64,000 nucleotides of DNA from Rebecca billardiae RCC1528 (lineage: Eukaryota > Haptophyta): contig OZ251236.1 of NCBI GenBank assembly GCA_965240325.2, positions 186,001 to 250,000 on the forward strand, read 5' to 3'. Position 1 is the first letter of the stretch. Every line of letters starts with the position of its first letter. The notes beneath the pieces are model-generated. The model was not told the origin of the DNA. It did no database searches and was given only the letters and a program-made list of their open reading frames with translations. The position numbers and the translations under genes were made by a program. Positions 9,995 through 21,605 of this stretch are shown in pieces.

Positions 9995-11480
9995 ACGACG
10001 CGGCACGCGGCGTGGAGTCGAGCGCAGAGTCTGCAGCTGCCCGGGCGGTGCAGCAGCATCAGATGGCAGCGGCTCGAGCGCGGTGGGCGAGGCGAGCAGC
10101 GTCACCGCGCTCAGTGCGTCCACCGCCCAGGCCCCTGAAGCACGAACCGCCGGGGTGTCAGCTCCAGCGACCGCCGCCGGCCGCCGTGGCACCATCCCCG
10201 CTGCTGCCGCCGCACGCGGTGGGAAGTCGAGCGCAGCTGCTGCTGCCCAAGCGGGGCGCAGGCGCAGCAGCATCGGATGGCAGCGGCTCCAGCGCGCTGC
10301 GGGAAGCGAGCGGCGTCACCGCGCTCGGTGCGCCAAATGCCTAGCCCCCTCGGGCGCGCACCGCCGGGCTTTGAGCTCCAGCGACCGCCGCCGCCAGACG
10401 TGGCACCATCCCTGCTGCTGCTGCCGCACGCGGCGCGGAGTTGAGCGCAGCTGCTGCTGCCCCGGCTGGGCGCGGGCGCAGCAGCGCCCGATGGCAGCGG
10501 CTCGAGCGCGCTGGGCGAGGCGAGCAGCGTCACCGCGCTCGGTGCGCCCAGCGCCCAGGCTCCTCGGGCGCGCACCACCGAGCTGCCAGCTCCAGCACCT
10601 GCCACAGCCCGCCGTGGCACCATCCCCGCTGCTGCCGCCGCACTCGGCGCGGAGTCGAGCGCAGCTGCTGCTGCCCAAGCTGGGCGCGGGCGCAGCAGCG
10701 CCCGATGGCAGCGGCTCGAGCGCGCTGGGCGAGGCGAGCAGCGTCACCGCGCTCGGTGCGCCCAGCGCCCAGGCTCCTCGGGCGCGCACCACCGAGCTGC
10801 CAGCTCCAGCGACTGCCACAGCCCGCCGTGTCACCATCCCTGCTGCTGCCGCCGCACTCGGCGCGGAGTCGAGCGCAGCTGCTGCTGCCCAAGCTGGGCG
10901 CGGGCAGCGCAGCGCCCGATGGCAGCGGCTCGAGCGCGTTGGGCGAGGCGAGCAGCGTCACCGCGCTCGGTGCGCCCAGCGCCCAGGCCCATCGGGCAGG
11001 CACCACCGAGCTGCCAGCTCCAGCGACCGCCGCCGCCCGCCGTGGCACCATCCCCGCTGCTGCCGCCGCACTCGGCGCGGAGTCGAGCGCAGCTGCTGCT
11101 GCCCCGGCTGGGCGCGGGCGCAGCGGCGCCCGGTGGCAGCGGCTCCAGCGCGCTGGGCGAGGCGAGCAGCGTCACCGCGCTCGGTGCGCCCAGCGCCCAG
11201 GCTCCTCGGGCGCGCACCACCGAGCTGCCAGCTGCAGCGACTGCCGCAGCCCGCCGTGGCACCATCCCTGCTGCTGCCGCCGCACTCGGCGAGGAGTTGA
11301 GTACAGCTGCTGCTGCCCGCGCTGGGCGCGGGCGCAGCGGCACCCGATGGCAGCGGCTCGCGCGCGCTGGGCGAAGCGAGCAGCCACACCGCGCTCGGCG
11401 CGTTCGTCGCCTAGGCCCCTCGGGCGCGCACCGCCGAGCTGACAGCTGCGTCGACCGCCGCCGCCCGCCGTGGCACCATC
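9995..11480 (-). repeat. Inverted 214-bp tandem array, 7 units
   Basis: The reverse complement of the left-hand unit. Anchors (CAT of CACCATCCC) end at 10195, 10409, 10623, 10837, 11051, 11265 and 11479, again exactly 214 bp apart. The two innermost units (10195, 10409) are more diverged than the rest. The outermost unit matches the outermost unit of the left array. Confidence 0.92.
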
Positions 11481-12311
11481 CCTGCAGCTGTGTGGCCGCA
11501 TGAGCAGCGTGGAGTTGAGTACCGCCGCTGTTGGCGCGGGTGCTTGAAGCAGCACCGGATGGTTGGTCCTGCACGCCTGAGCACAGTTATGCACCAACTG
11601 CTCTCCTGGATGCGTTGAGAGACCAGGGCTCACCATCCGTGATCCGTGCTCAGCCTCTCAGCCTCGCTGAGCAGAGCAGCACCTCACCCGCTCGCAGCTG
11701 CGGCGGTGCCGTCTCCGCTTGCTGTCCGACAGCAAGTAGAGGACAGCATGCCAGCACCAGTGGGCACCGCCGATGCGTGTTCGGTGCCTGTGAGTATTCG
11801 CCTTAGCTCGGCCGCCACTGCATGGTGGGCGATGATGAGGTGAGTGCCAGCACAGGTCACGGCCGCGAGCAAGGGTGATGTGCACCGGTGTGGAGGCATG
11901 TACGAACGTACCGGTGGCCCCTGCTGCTTGCCGGCCTTGCCCCCTCCTTCTCGACCTTGGTTGCCTTCTCAACGCGCTGCTCCCACGCATGAGCTCTGCG
12001 ACGCCGTCGGCCCTGCCCACCGGCGGCCCGCAGGCGGTGACGCCCCGCCTGGGCTGTGGACAGCTGCCCTGTTGCCCCATGCTGAGCCAAGTTGCAGCCG
12101 GCCGCAGTGCGTCCCCGTGCACACGCAAACTGGGCGATTCGGCCCAGTTTGCGATGGCACGGCCGCAGTGGGCGCGTGCCATCTGAAACTGAGGCTTTTC
12201 CCCAGTTTACTGACCCGCGAAGCCCCCCACTGTGCCATCGCAAACTGGGCCAAAAGCCCCAGTTTCAGCTGGCATCCGCCACTGCAGAGCGCCAAACCTG
12301 GCTGCGTCAAA

Positions 12312-12631
12312 GCGATTTTTCGTGGCTGAGCTTCTCAAGAGAGCCGAACTCGAGATCGCCGCGAGCAAGCGCGCGTTTGGTCCCAGACACAGCGTTGTCC
12401 GAGGTCAAATACCACAGTCTGGGGTGAGGGTGGTGGTTGGTTGGGGGCTGGCCAGGGTAGGGCTGGAGGCTTCGGCCGCCAGCCTGATCACCCGGAGCCC
12501 GTTATAAAGGGGAATTTAAATTTCAGATTCTCATCCGCCGCTGTATCAAGGGCCTTGGCTGTATCTACTCTCATAGACGAGGCAATCGTTTGCGGACACC
12601 TGGATCGGCATCGTTGGCAGGGCGTGCAGTA
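12312..12631. other. Flank between foldback element and moaA
   Basis: Presumed 5' flank of moaA. Immediately after the target duplication there is a plus-strand stretch that reads like protein (FFVAELLKRAELEIAASKR); it could be chance or an old exon cut off by the insertion. AT-rich bases at 12505-12535 (ATAAAGGGGAATTTAAATT) are the nearest thing to a core promoter, about 100 bp before the moaA start. Confidence 0.4.
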
Positions 12632-14120
12632 ATGCTGCGGTGCACGTCGACCGTGCGCGCCGCGTCGGCGTCGGCGGGCGCGCGGGGCGTGCCTGTCGCT
12701 CGGCGCGCGCGCGCGCACTCGACCGTGCCAGTGAAGCACACCGATCCCGCGCCGCCCGCCGCGGAGGAGGCGCTGCGCACCGCCCTCGAGCGCGCGCGCG
12801 CGCGCGCCGACCCGCTCGTCGACGGCCACGGCCGGAGGCACACGTACCTGCGCCTCTCGCTGACGGAGCGGTGCTCGCTGCGCTGCTCGTACTGCATGCC
12901 GCCGGACGGCGTCAAGCTCACCCCCGAGAAGCGCCTGCTCACGCTCCCCGAGCTGCTCCGCCTCGCCGAGGCGTTCGTCTCCGCGGGCGTGACCAAGGTC
13001 AGACTGACGGGCGGCGAGCCGACCGTGCGCGCCGACCTGGAGGAAGTGGTGGCCGGGCTGGACGCGCTGCGCCCGCTGGGGCTGGAGCACATCGCGATGA
13101 CCTCGAACGGCATCGCCCTCGCCCGCCGGCTCCCCGGACTCCGCGACGCTGGACTCGACTCGGTCAACCTCTCACTTGACACTTTGGATCGAGAGCGCTT
13201 CAAGTGCGCGCGGCGCGCGCGCGCGCGGCCAGCGGGCGGCGCGCGGGCGGCGCGCGGGCGGCGTGGGGTGCACCCCACGCCGCGCGGCGCGGCGCGGCCT
13301 GGCCCGCTGCGTGCTGCGCCCGCGGCCTGCCGCGCGTGCACGCGCCCGCTGGGCGCATCCCCGCCGCGCGCCGCGCGCGCGCGCGGCGGCCGACGCGGCA
13401 GCCTGGCCGATTGCCGCCGCCAGCGCGGGCCCCGCGGGCGCACCGCCTCGCCCGCTCGCGCCTGACCCGCGCCCGCGTGCGCGCCGCGCGCGCCCGCCGC
13501 GGCGCAGGCGGCTGTGCCACCGCGACGCGCTGCCCAAGGTGCTGCGCGCGATCGACGCCGCCCAGTCCGTCGGCTTTAACCACCAGCTCAAGCTGAACTG
13601 CGTACTCATGGACGGGGTCAACGAAGATGAGCTGCCGGCCTTTGCCGAGCTCGCGCGCAGCCGCGGGATCGACGTGCGCTTCATCGAGTACATGCCGTTC
13701 GGGGGCAACGGCTGGGCGGAGGCGAAGATGGTGCCCGCGTCCGAGATGCGCGCCCGGCTCGAGCGCGCGGGCGTCACGCTCACGCCCGTCGTCACGCACG
13801 CGCACGACACCGCGCGCTCGTTCGCGATCGGGCCGAGCGTCGAGGCGGCGGGCCCGGGGCGGGTTTCGTTCATCTCGTCGATGACGGAGCACTTCTGCGC
13901 CGGGTGCAACCGGCTGCGCGTCACGGCGGACGGCAACCTCAAGGTGTGCCTCTTCGGACAGAAGGAGCTCTCGCTGCGCGACGCGATGCGCGCGGGCGCG
14001 GGCACGGCCGAGCTGCACGCGCTCGTCAAGAAAGCGCTCGGCCGGAAGCACGCGCGGCACGCGGGCATGCACGAGATCGCGCGCGTCGCCGACCGGCCGA
14101 TGACGACGATCGGCGGCTGA
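12632..14120 (+). CDS. moaA: MoaA/CNX2, GTP 3',8-cyclase (molybdenum cofactor synthesis)
   Basis: Two exons: 12632-13203 and 13508-14120, 394 aa. It converts GTP to 3',8-cyclo-GTP, the first committed step of Moco synthesis, usually inside mitochondria in eukaryotes. The radical-SAM cluster is C81-x3-C85-x2-C88 (CSLRCSYC) and the second 4Fe-4S site is C321-x2-C324-x13-C338 (FCAGCNRLR), both as in MoaA. TGGEPTVR is the SAM-binding GGE region and the C-terminus ends in the essential Gly-Gly. The Arg-rich N-terminus (VPVARRARAHST) fits a mitochondrial presequence. The 304-bp GT-AG intron (13204-13507, phase 2) starts GTGCGC; splicing restores the normal spacing (ERFKRLCHRD). A start at 12590 in the same frame is possible. 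Confidence 0.93.
13260..13281. repeat. Perfect 22-bp palindrome inside the moaA intron
   Basis: GGCGTGGGGTG followed directly by its reverse complement CACCCCACGCC, in an intron otherwise made of CG-rich simple sequence. It would form a strong hairpin in the pre-mRNA. A function is not evident. Confidence 0.8.
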
Positions 14121-15701
14121 CGCGGCGGCGCGCGGGGGGAGGTCGACTGCGCGGCCGCGCGCGCGGCGGGCAGCGCCGGCTGCTGAGGAGCATGCTGCGC
14201 GCGCGGCGAAGACAGAGGGTGCCGCTGGCGCTCTCCGAGCAGCACCTGATGCGCCGGCCGCGGTGTGTTGTCACACTCACAGTCTCACACTCACAGTCAA
14301 TGATGATGCGGATCGGATCGCGCGTCGTTAGTATAGTGGCTCTGGCTCATGGCGCTGTGTACTCAGTACTCACTCCGAGTCGTACAGCGAAGTACAGCGT
14401 GGCGTCGATCGGCCGTACCGCGACTCATCGTCTAAGCTCGACGACTGTGATACTAGCAGTCGTCGATACGGCCGTACGTCGGTACTACTGCTGTGTAGCC
14501 TGTGATCGGTTGCCACTGCCAGCGGCAGCGGCACCGCCCGAATCGTAGTCATATCGAGTCCGCGCCGATCAGCTGACGGACCGATCATTGCTGATCCGGT
14601 CACCATTCGTCACGGACTCACGGAAGTCGTGTGATGAGTGATTCATGCTGCGCTGCCTCAGTGATATGACTGAGTGCAGCCTGCAGCTGCGGTCCGGCCG
14701 GTCGTCTGCGCCGCCGGGCGGCGCGCCCCGCCGCGCCGGCGTAGCTAGCTACTAGCCGTAGTCGTCCGCCGACGATCGTCGTTCATTCGAGTCGTCGTCG
14801 CATCATCATCCGCTCCGCCGGGCGACGCCGATCATAGATAGTGCTGTAGCACTTCTAAGTCACAGCAGTCGTTTGCGCGTACGCCTACAGACAGTTTGAT
14901 GCCAGTTTGCCATCAGCAGACCGGCCCCCCAGCTTAGATGGCACTATGACACTGAGACTCTGACCGAGATCAGACGCCGCGGGGCGCCAGCGCACTCGCG
15001 GGCTGCACTGCCACAGAGGCGCGGTGTGGCGGCCCGGTAGTGACGCGGGTGACTACGCCGGACCGTGACTCTGTAGTCTGTGCCGACTGCGCGAGGCCCA
15101 CCGGGGCGTGCACGGGCCCCGGCCACTGGCGGACGGATCGGATCGGCGCGCGACGATATGGCATATGCGCAGATGCGCGCAGGTATACGGCCGCCTCTGT
15201 CTGTCACTGCTGGAGTGCTGGACTGCTGGTACGGCCGCGGCGGCGGCGCGCGCGCTGCCTGCTCCGAGTCGTGCTCGTTCAGTTTTTATACATCAGTTAC
15301 CCGGTGCGCGCGCTGCAAGTGCATCGGCACTTCATCAGCGCATAGGCACTTCATCATCATTAATGCTGATGTTAATTTAAGCAGGCTTTAAGCATAGTGC
15401 TGATGATATTCAAGAATATGCGATGACGCGACGTCGACTGATATATATATACGACTAATATTCAGACGACGTGGTACTGACTTTGCTGAACGGGCAGGCG
15501 TCAGAGACAGAGTCAGCCGCACACGAGTCGCGTGACAACACGCGCGTAACGGACGCAGCGCGGTCGGCTGCGTGCACGGCCGCACAGCGCCACTCAGCAG
15601 AGGCCCGCCACGGCCACGGGCAGGGCACTCGGGCACGGCGCCGCACGCGCAATGCCGCCTGCTACGAACTACTCAGGGCCAGGCTGACGCCGATCTAACA
15701 G
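14121..15701. other. 1.6-kb intergenic region without a recognised gene
   Basis: Composition is less GC-rich than in the flanking genes and rich in CGA/TCG and short TA runs (15439-15450). Frames are short and lack protein character. It includes one member of a dispersed repeat family near 15467-15515. It separates the 3' end of moaA from the 3' end of the histidine kinase (convergent genes). Confidence 0.55.
15467..15515 (+). repeat. Dispersed repeat family, copy A (diverged)
   Basis: Contains GACGACGTGGTA, then AACGGGCAGGCGTCAGAG and AGTCAGC. The same ordered blocks occur at ~31412, ~50014 and ~61044. This copy has about 13 different bases in place of the TGC that follows GTA in the others. 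Confidence 0.55.
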
Positions 15702-18700
15702 CTAACTGCCGCCGGCGCCGGCGCCGGCAGCAAGAGTCAGCATCATCAGCCGGTCGATATAGGTGGACACCACCTCCATGCCCTCGAGTGTCTTGTCAGT
15801 GCACTCGGTGAGGCCTGCGTCCTCGAAGGTTGCGCGATCAGGGCTCCCCACGGGGTCTGGTGAAATTATAAGCAGCAGGGCGGGGGCGAGGGCGACGGGG
15901 AGCGGTCGCTGAGTCACGTCAGCGCGTGTGAACACAGAACGACAGCACACGCACGTGTGGGTGGAGTGCTGAGCGCCGCCCGATGTCGTGCGGGCCTGGT
16001 CCGCGTGGATGCACTCCGTTCGCAGCAGGAGCCCCGCCAGCGCGCCGCGCACGCGCGCACACAGCGCGCGCGCGGAGGCCGCGCGCACGCGTGGCTGTCT
16101 CACCTCCGGTCATGCCTATGATCAGACCCCTGTACCCGAGAGCGCGGAGGCGGCGCGTCGCCTCCTCCCCTCCGCATCGGGGCATCTGCGCGGCGGGTCG
16201 CGCGCGGGCAGGGGTCGACGGGGTGTCCGGCGGGTGAGCGCGGCGCGTGGCTCCACGCGGCGGCACTGGGGGGAAGCGCCCCGCGCACAGCCTGGCGCGC
16301 GCGCCGCGCGCTCGCGGCGCGGCGCACGGCCGTGGGCACCTGATTGTCCATGACGATAATGTCGTAAGCTCTGAGCCCACGCGCCTCGACCGCCTCCAGC
16401 GCAACCTGCCCGTCCTTCGCCACGTCGCACTCGAGGCCCGGGCGCGAGAAGAGGCGCGCGCCGAGCGTCATCTGCAGCATCTCGTCGTCCTCGACGTGCA
16501 GGCAGCGCACGGGGGCGCCCGGGGGCCGAGGCACGGCGGCCACGGGCGCGCCGCCGTCCGCCGCGCTCGCCCGCGCCGAGCCGGCAGCCCATGGGGACGG
16601 GGCGGGCTCCGCGGGCGAGAGGCGCAGCCTCATCTCGAAGGTGGTGCCGCGCCCATGGCCGTCGGAGTGCAGGCTGAGCGACGAGCCGTTGTGCAGGTCG
16701 AGGATGGCGCGCACAATGTTGAGGCCCAGGCCCGTACCGCCGTTGCCCTGGGTTGGGTGGGAGAAGACGGGGGCACGGGAGGGGCGGCGCGATTGGTGGG
16801 CGGCGGTAAGGCAGCAAGCGCGACGGCAGCGCGGCGGAGGAGGTGGTGCGAGCTCGGAGGCCGCGCAGTCGCACCCGCGCCCCCCTTGCTCCGTACCCAG
16901 CCCCCGGCCCGACCCGACGCGCGCGCCCGGAGCGCCCCGCGCCGCTCACCTGCATCTGCCCTTTGCCCACCTGCGCGAACGCGTCGCCTTGTCTTAAAAC
17001 GTCGAGCTCGTCCGCCGTCATGCCGACGCCCTCGTCGACCACGCGCACGCACAGCTCGGCGAGGCCGTCCGCCGACGCATCCGCGGGCAGCGCGAGGTGT
17101 GCGCTCAGCGTGACCCGCTGCCCCGCCTCGGAGAACTTGATGGCGTTGCTCAAGCCGTTGCCGATGCACTGGAGAAGGCGGCGGCGGTCGCCAGAGAAGC
17201 AAACACCGTCCAGAGCGGCCGGCAGCGAGGCCGCCACCAGGCTCACAGATCGGCGCTGAGCGAGCGGCGCGAAGGAGAGGTCGGCGTCGCCGAGCAGGCG
17301 CCTGAGCGAGAACGACTCCACGCTCAGCTGCATGCGCCCGCTGTCGATCCGCTCGAAGTCGAGCATGTCGCTCACGATGCCCTCCATCAGAGTTGTGCAC
17401 GTCTGCAGCGCGTCGACGGCGCGCCGCACGTGCGCGTGGGAGAGCTGGGTCGTGTCCGGGAGCTCTGCGATGGCGTCGGCCATGTTGCGCACCGCCAGGA
17501 GCGGCGAGCGCAGGTCTGCGCGGGCGAGGGTGGCGGGAGCGCGGGCAGCGGCCGCGCGCCGAGGGGCTGAGCGGCGCGCGAGGACGAGCCCGGACGGGCA
17601 GCGGCAGCGCGGCAGGCGGGATCGGAGAGCGAGCGCGCGACCAGCACAGCACAGGCTGGCGCGGCGCGCGGGTCTCGCCCCGGCCCCTGCCGCCGGCTGA
17701 GGCATGGGACGAGGTTGACACGCGTGTGCCGCCGTGCGCACGGCGCACGGCGGTGGCCGGGTCGGGCCCCGCGCAGCACGCACCGTGCATGACGACGCGA
17801 ATGAGCTTGGCCCGCGCTGAGGTGGCTACCTCGGCCGTGGTCGCGCGCAGCTGCGCCACAAGCTCACCCTTCCTCGCGTCGCGCCACTCGCGCGCGCGCG
17901 CGATGAGCTCCCCGCGGAAGTGGTGCTTGCCGCGGTCCGTGCGCGAGCGCTTGCGCACCGCCACGGCGGCGGTGACCAAGAGGGCGAGGTAGATGGCCAC
18001 GTCTGTGTTGCTCACAAGCGTGGAGCTCGCTGACGGGATTATCGCCTCGCCTGCGACGATGCCAGCGGCGGCGCAGGCGGCGATGGCGAGGAACGGGGCC
18101 ATGTCCAGCGGGATGAAGAGGCCCGCGACGAAGACGATGGCGATCGATCGGGTGAGCGCCGAGTGCAGCGTCCCCCGATGCTCGGGCAGAGACCTGCCCG
18201 CCAACAGCTCCATCCGCCCTCCGAAAAACACCACCAACCGCAGGTTCCACGCTACGCCGAGCCAGACGACCGAGAGCCACTCCAGCACGGCGAGGGGGAC
18301 CGTCTCGCTCCGCCGCGCGAAGAGGGAGACGCATATGACCGTGACGTTGAGCGCGAGCATGAGGAGGTCGAAGGCGAAGTTCTCCACAAAGATCGGCTGG
18401 CCGGATGCGATCGGAAGGCCCACCACGCCGAGCGTGAGCACGGTGGCGACGACGCCAAGGTGCAGCAGCCCGGCGATGAACTCGTCGCGCAGGCCATCGC
18501 GGAAGTCACGCTCGCGCCGATCCTCGCGGAAGCGCAGGAGCATGCGCGTGAGGGCGGGCGGCGGCACATCGACATCGAGATCATCGGCCGCGGGGCGGGG
18601 CATGCTCACCGTGGCGTCGTCTCCGCCCACTCTGCGGGGTGCGCCTTCTGCCTCGCCGTCATGCGGGGCGCCGATCTCGTCCACAACGACGGCACTCGCT

Positions 18701-18774
18701 TCTTCGACATCAGGGTGCACGGCGGCGGCTGCACCGGCCGACCCCTTCCCGTGGGGGAGGGGGCACCATTTCAT
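15702..18774 (-). CDS. Membrane hybrid sensor histidine kinase (HisKA-HATPase-receiver)
   Basis: Five exons on the minus strand: 18774-17784, 17515-16950, 16747-16340, 16185-16104 and 15856-15702, giving 733 aa with every junction in frame. Residues ~100-310 hold about six membrane helices. The phospho-accepting His is H330 (MHDLRSPLLAV); its codon precedes intron 1 by one base. The ATP-binding domain has the N box (IGNGLSNAIKF), G1 (DEGVGM), F box (DAFAQVGKG) and G2 (GNGGTGLGL). The receiver domain has the acid pair D606-D607 (VEDDE), phospho-acceptor D653 (IIVMDNQMP), T681 (GMTGD) and K704. It should sense a stimulus at a membrane and pass phosphate from H330 to D653, then on to a phosphotransfer protein. 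Intron donors are GTGCGT, GTGAGC, GTGCCC and GTGAGA. Confidence 0.92.
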
Positions 18775-19661
18775 GGCGAGGCCTGACGTGTGCGCGGCGC
18801 GGCCGGTACGAAGACCGTAGCAGTTCTAACCGGCCGTCTGGGACATTACATTCCTCCCCTTTCATTCCTGCTTTGATTACTGTACAGTATGTACTGTCAG
18901 TATTGCGTATGAACCGACGGAATCTTTGCTGTCTATTCATAAGACTACCCTAGCATCTGCCGATAATCTCGTCCGCCTTGCTGCAATCTGGTTGCAAGAT
19001 TATAACAAGGGCGGTTGATTATAAGTAGTAGCAGAGCTATCTCAGGGGGGTCCAGATGAAGTTGGGGACCTTGGTCACTGGTAAAAAGGGAGCCATGGCA
19101 TGGCGGCCGTGATCCACGTCATCGTGTGACCGATCAGTAGCGGGCAGGATCACCGTTCTGATGGCCGTGCTGACCTCTGGGGCATGCCAGGCGAGGGTGC
19201 CGACCAATGTTCTGTCTGACACCACCAGCCGTGAGTCTGACGATCAATGTTGGCTGCGTGGTAGTCGTGCGACACCAGTCCGACTCCGACACTCCGCGTC
19301 CGCGGACACGGCTGCCGTGCGAATAGGCCGCCAGTGGCGTGTGCGCGCCTGTCAACGGCGGGATGATCAACGACCGGCATGGCTAGCAAGCTGGTCAGGG
19401 CTGGTAGCAGCCTTCTCTGGGACCACGCCACGCGATTCGGCGACATCCCCACGGCGCAATGCCCGTCCAGACGGCGGCACGGACCTGCCGGCCAGCCTGA
19501 CTGCCAGCGCGATCGGACCGTAGTCATAGAGTAGCCACCCTGACCGGCGCCACCTGATCCTGATTCATGAGCAGTGATTCTGGCCCGGAGTATGGTACTA
19601 CCGTAGTAGTTCTTGCTGTGACGATACTAAAAATGGCTGCCGCCGAAGGACTAGTCGACGG
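18775..19661. other. Intergenic, 5' flank of the histidine kinase
   Basis: AT-rich sequence at 18840-19030 (for example TACTGTACAGTATGTACTGTCAGTA, described here only as a short imperfect palindrome around 18880-18905) is a likely promoter zone. No gene is visible up to the left end of the 1.4-kb transposon-like element. Confidence 0.5.
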
Positions 19662-19663
19662 TA

Positions 19664-21063
19664 CAGGCAATCGCGGGCAATAAGGAGCTGTCACGTTAAG
19701 AAACTGGGGCTTGCTATCTGCGGATCTGGCCTAGAAACTGAGGCTAGCGATTGGCTGGTTCGCTATACGCATAGTCACACTAAGAAACCGGGACTACGTC
19801 GTCCCCGGTCTCGGCTGACGAGTGGTCCGCCGTAAGGGGCGAGGCGCAGTCGGCCCGTCGGGGACGCGGCGCGCGGCCCGACTACGACGGTACAGTACAG
19901 GCCAATTAGTCCCGACTTCTCCTGATGACTGACTCCTGGCCAGTGCACCGCAGCATCCATGCAACATCATGCCAGATTTATGCTGCTGCTGACCCGTTGC
20001 ACGCGTGAGCGCCGAAAAAACGACACTTTGGCAGTGATAGTCATCAGCACCGTCGCCGCATCGTGGGCATGCCGCTGCCGCCGCCGGCGGCGGCAGCGGG
20101 AGCGTGGCAGCAGATCTACCACCTTCCGCGTTACGCGCTGCGTCGTGCGCGCCAGGTGGCAGGTTTCCCAGGTCCGCCGCGCGGAAGGCAGCGTGAGCGG
20201 TCGGCGAGCGCACGGAGATGAGAAGTAAGCGCGCATCGTGAGAGCTTCAGCAGCTTGCCCACGCGCTTCACGAAAGCGGTGTGGTTGCGTGCGCACGCCT
20301 TCTGTACCCGTACCCGCGATCAAAGCGTGAGCCACTCCCTAGGTCTTGCCTGCGCATCGCGGGCCGCGCCTCGTCTCCTGAATCCTCGTTCACGAGGACA
20401 GCACGTGTATCCGTGTACGCGCTCGCGGCCGATGGCGGCTCCCCGCGTCGAGAGCCGTTTGGCTGGAGCCGCATCCAAGGGCATGTATCCTCACGGCCCC
20501 ACCCGATGCTGACGCTGAGGTGGCGTGCTTGCCGAAGGTAGCCGCATTGGCTGATCTCTCTGCCTTTGGGCAACCCTTTGCAACCGCGCCGGCTCACGCT
20601 GCCAGCGCGCGCGCGGCGTGGCTTCGTGGTGGACACCTGCCCTGGGTTTTGTCGTTCGTTCTCAGCGACGGTTGGGTCGATTGACATGCGGATTGGATTG
20701 GTGCATTGCGAATCGGCTCCGCAATGCACCATTGCGCTCGGATCGGCGCGGACGTCAGCCATGCGGCAGCGCGAGCGACAAAACCGCGAGATTTCATACG
20801 CTTGTCGTTTTTTCATACGCTCACGGTTACTCACCCGTGCAACGGGTCTGCTCCAAAAAGGCCCAAAATTTTCGTCGGCCTCGCCGGCCGGGCCTATGAA
20901 GACTCAGCGGGGGGCTCTGCCCCCCTGCGCCCCCTGCGCCTGCGCGGCGGGCGGACCTAGCGCTAAGAAACTGAGACTCCGTAGGCGCTCGGGCTACCGA
21001 ACGGCTAAGAAACCGAGGCTAGCCGTGAGATCTCTGACTTGGCTTATTGCCCGCGATTGCCTG
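19664..21063. mobile_element. 1.4-kb non-autonomous TIR element with TA duplication
   Basis: Perfect 21-bp terminal inverted repeats: CAGGCAATCGCGGGCAATAA plus G at 19664-19684, and its reverse complement at 21043-21063. Each is flanked by TA (19662-19663 and 21064-21065), fitting a TA target duplication as made by Tc1/mariner-type transposases. Subterminal motifs CTAAGAAACYGRGRCT recur near 19698, 19731, 19771, 20962 and 21003, all in the same orientation. The internal frames do not look like a transposase, so it is probably mobilised in trans. Internally, 20700-20730 is an 11-bp perfect hairpin (GGTGCATTGCG / CGCAATGCACC). Confidence 0.75.
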
Positions 21064-21065
21064 TA

Positions 21066-21605
21066 GTCTAAGTAGTTACTAACTACTAAGTCACGTCAGC
21101 GCCGTCGTTAGCCGGTAGTACGGTGGTGACAGCGGCGCCGCGGTGGCCGTGGCGGCGGCTGCCGGCCGGGACGTGGCGTACTCTAGCGGCGGTTTGCAAC
21201 ATGTCGACTGAGCAGCAGGACCACTTCAGGCGCCACCCCGCGCGCCATACGCCGGGGCAGTGACCCGTACCAGACTCCTGAGGCTGAGCCAGATGACAGT
21301 GACCCGCCCCGGGCGTTGGTCGCGTTGCGCGCACGGCCATCCCCCCGGCCGCCCGGCCCCGGGCCCGGCTCGTTGCGCGGCAACCGCGGCGTTGCCGCCG
21401 CGCGCGGTCTGTCGCGTGTGTGAGTGCCAGACTAGCGGCGCCGGATGAGGCTGCGGCCCCTGTGTGATCAGCAGGGCTGCAGGCTCCTCGTGAGGCCCAC
21501 CACCTGTTGGCTGTTGGCGCTGCGACGTGCCGCGTGTGGCACTGTGGCAGTGCCGCCAGCACTCGCCTTATTGGCAGCGCCGGCCGGCCGCCGGCTGCTG
21601 TGGGC
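21066..21605. other. 3' flank of the B3-domain gene
   Basis: 540 bp with no convincing gene. A minus-strand open frame continues here in another phase, but its composition (Arg/Ser/Thr from GC-rich codons) is that of a shadow frame. It probably includes the 3' untranslated region of the B3 gene. Confidence 0.45.

Larger units (their letters stand above)
5353..12304. mobile_element. 7-kb foldback element with giant inverted repeats
   Basis: The outer arms, ~5358-6169 and ~11480-12298, are reverse complements. They differ by one 7-base indel (AACAGGG, right copy) and few substitutions; a 91-codon frame inside is identical in both. Arms continue inward as arrays of a 214-bp repeat in opposite orientation, 14 copies left and 7 right, around an ~870-bp spacer. 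CGTCAAA occurs at 5346-5352 and 12305-12311, exactly where the terminal similarity fades, and fits a 7-bp target site duplication. The inferred ends then start with CA and agree at 14 of 18 bases. No transposase was seen, so it is non-autonomous. Known parallels are foldback elements and Galileo (P superfamily, 7-bp duplications); membership is not shown. Confidence 0.75.

Noticed and set aside
6170-11480. CRISPR-like array
   Set aside because: The 214-bp units are directly adjacent without unique spacers, and the DNA is eukaryotic.
5353-12304. Autonomous transposon with its own transposase
   Set aside because: Neither the spacer nor the arms contains a recognisable transposase, integrase or reverse transcriptase.
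12632-13465. MoaA as a truncated 277-291-codon gene without intron
   Set aside because: Reading on past 13203 gives Arg-rich nonsense. Splicing 13203 to 13508 restores the exact MoaA spacing and the second Fe-S site.
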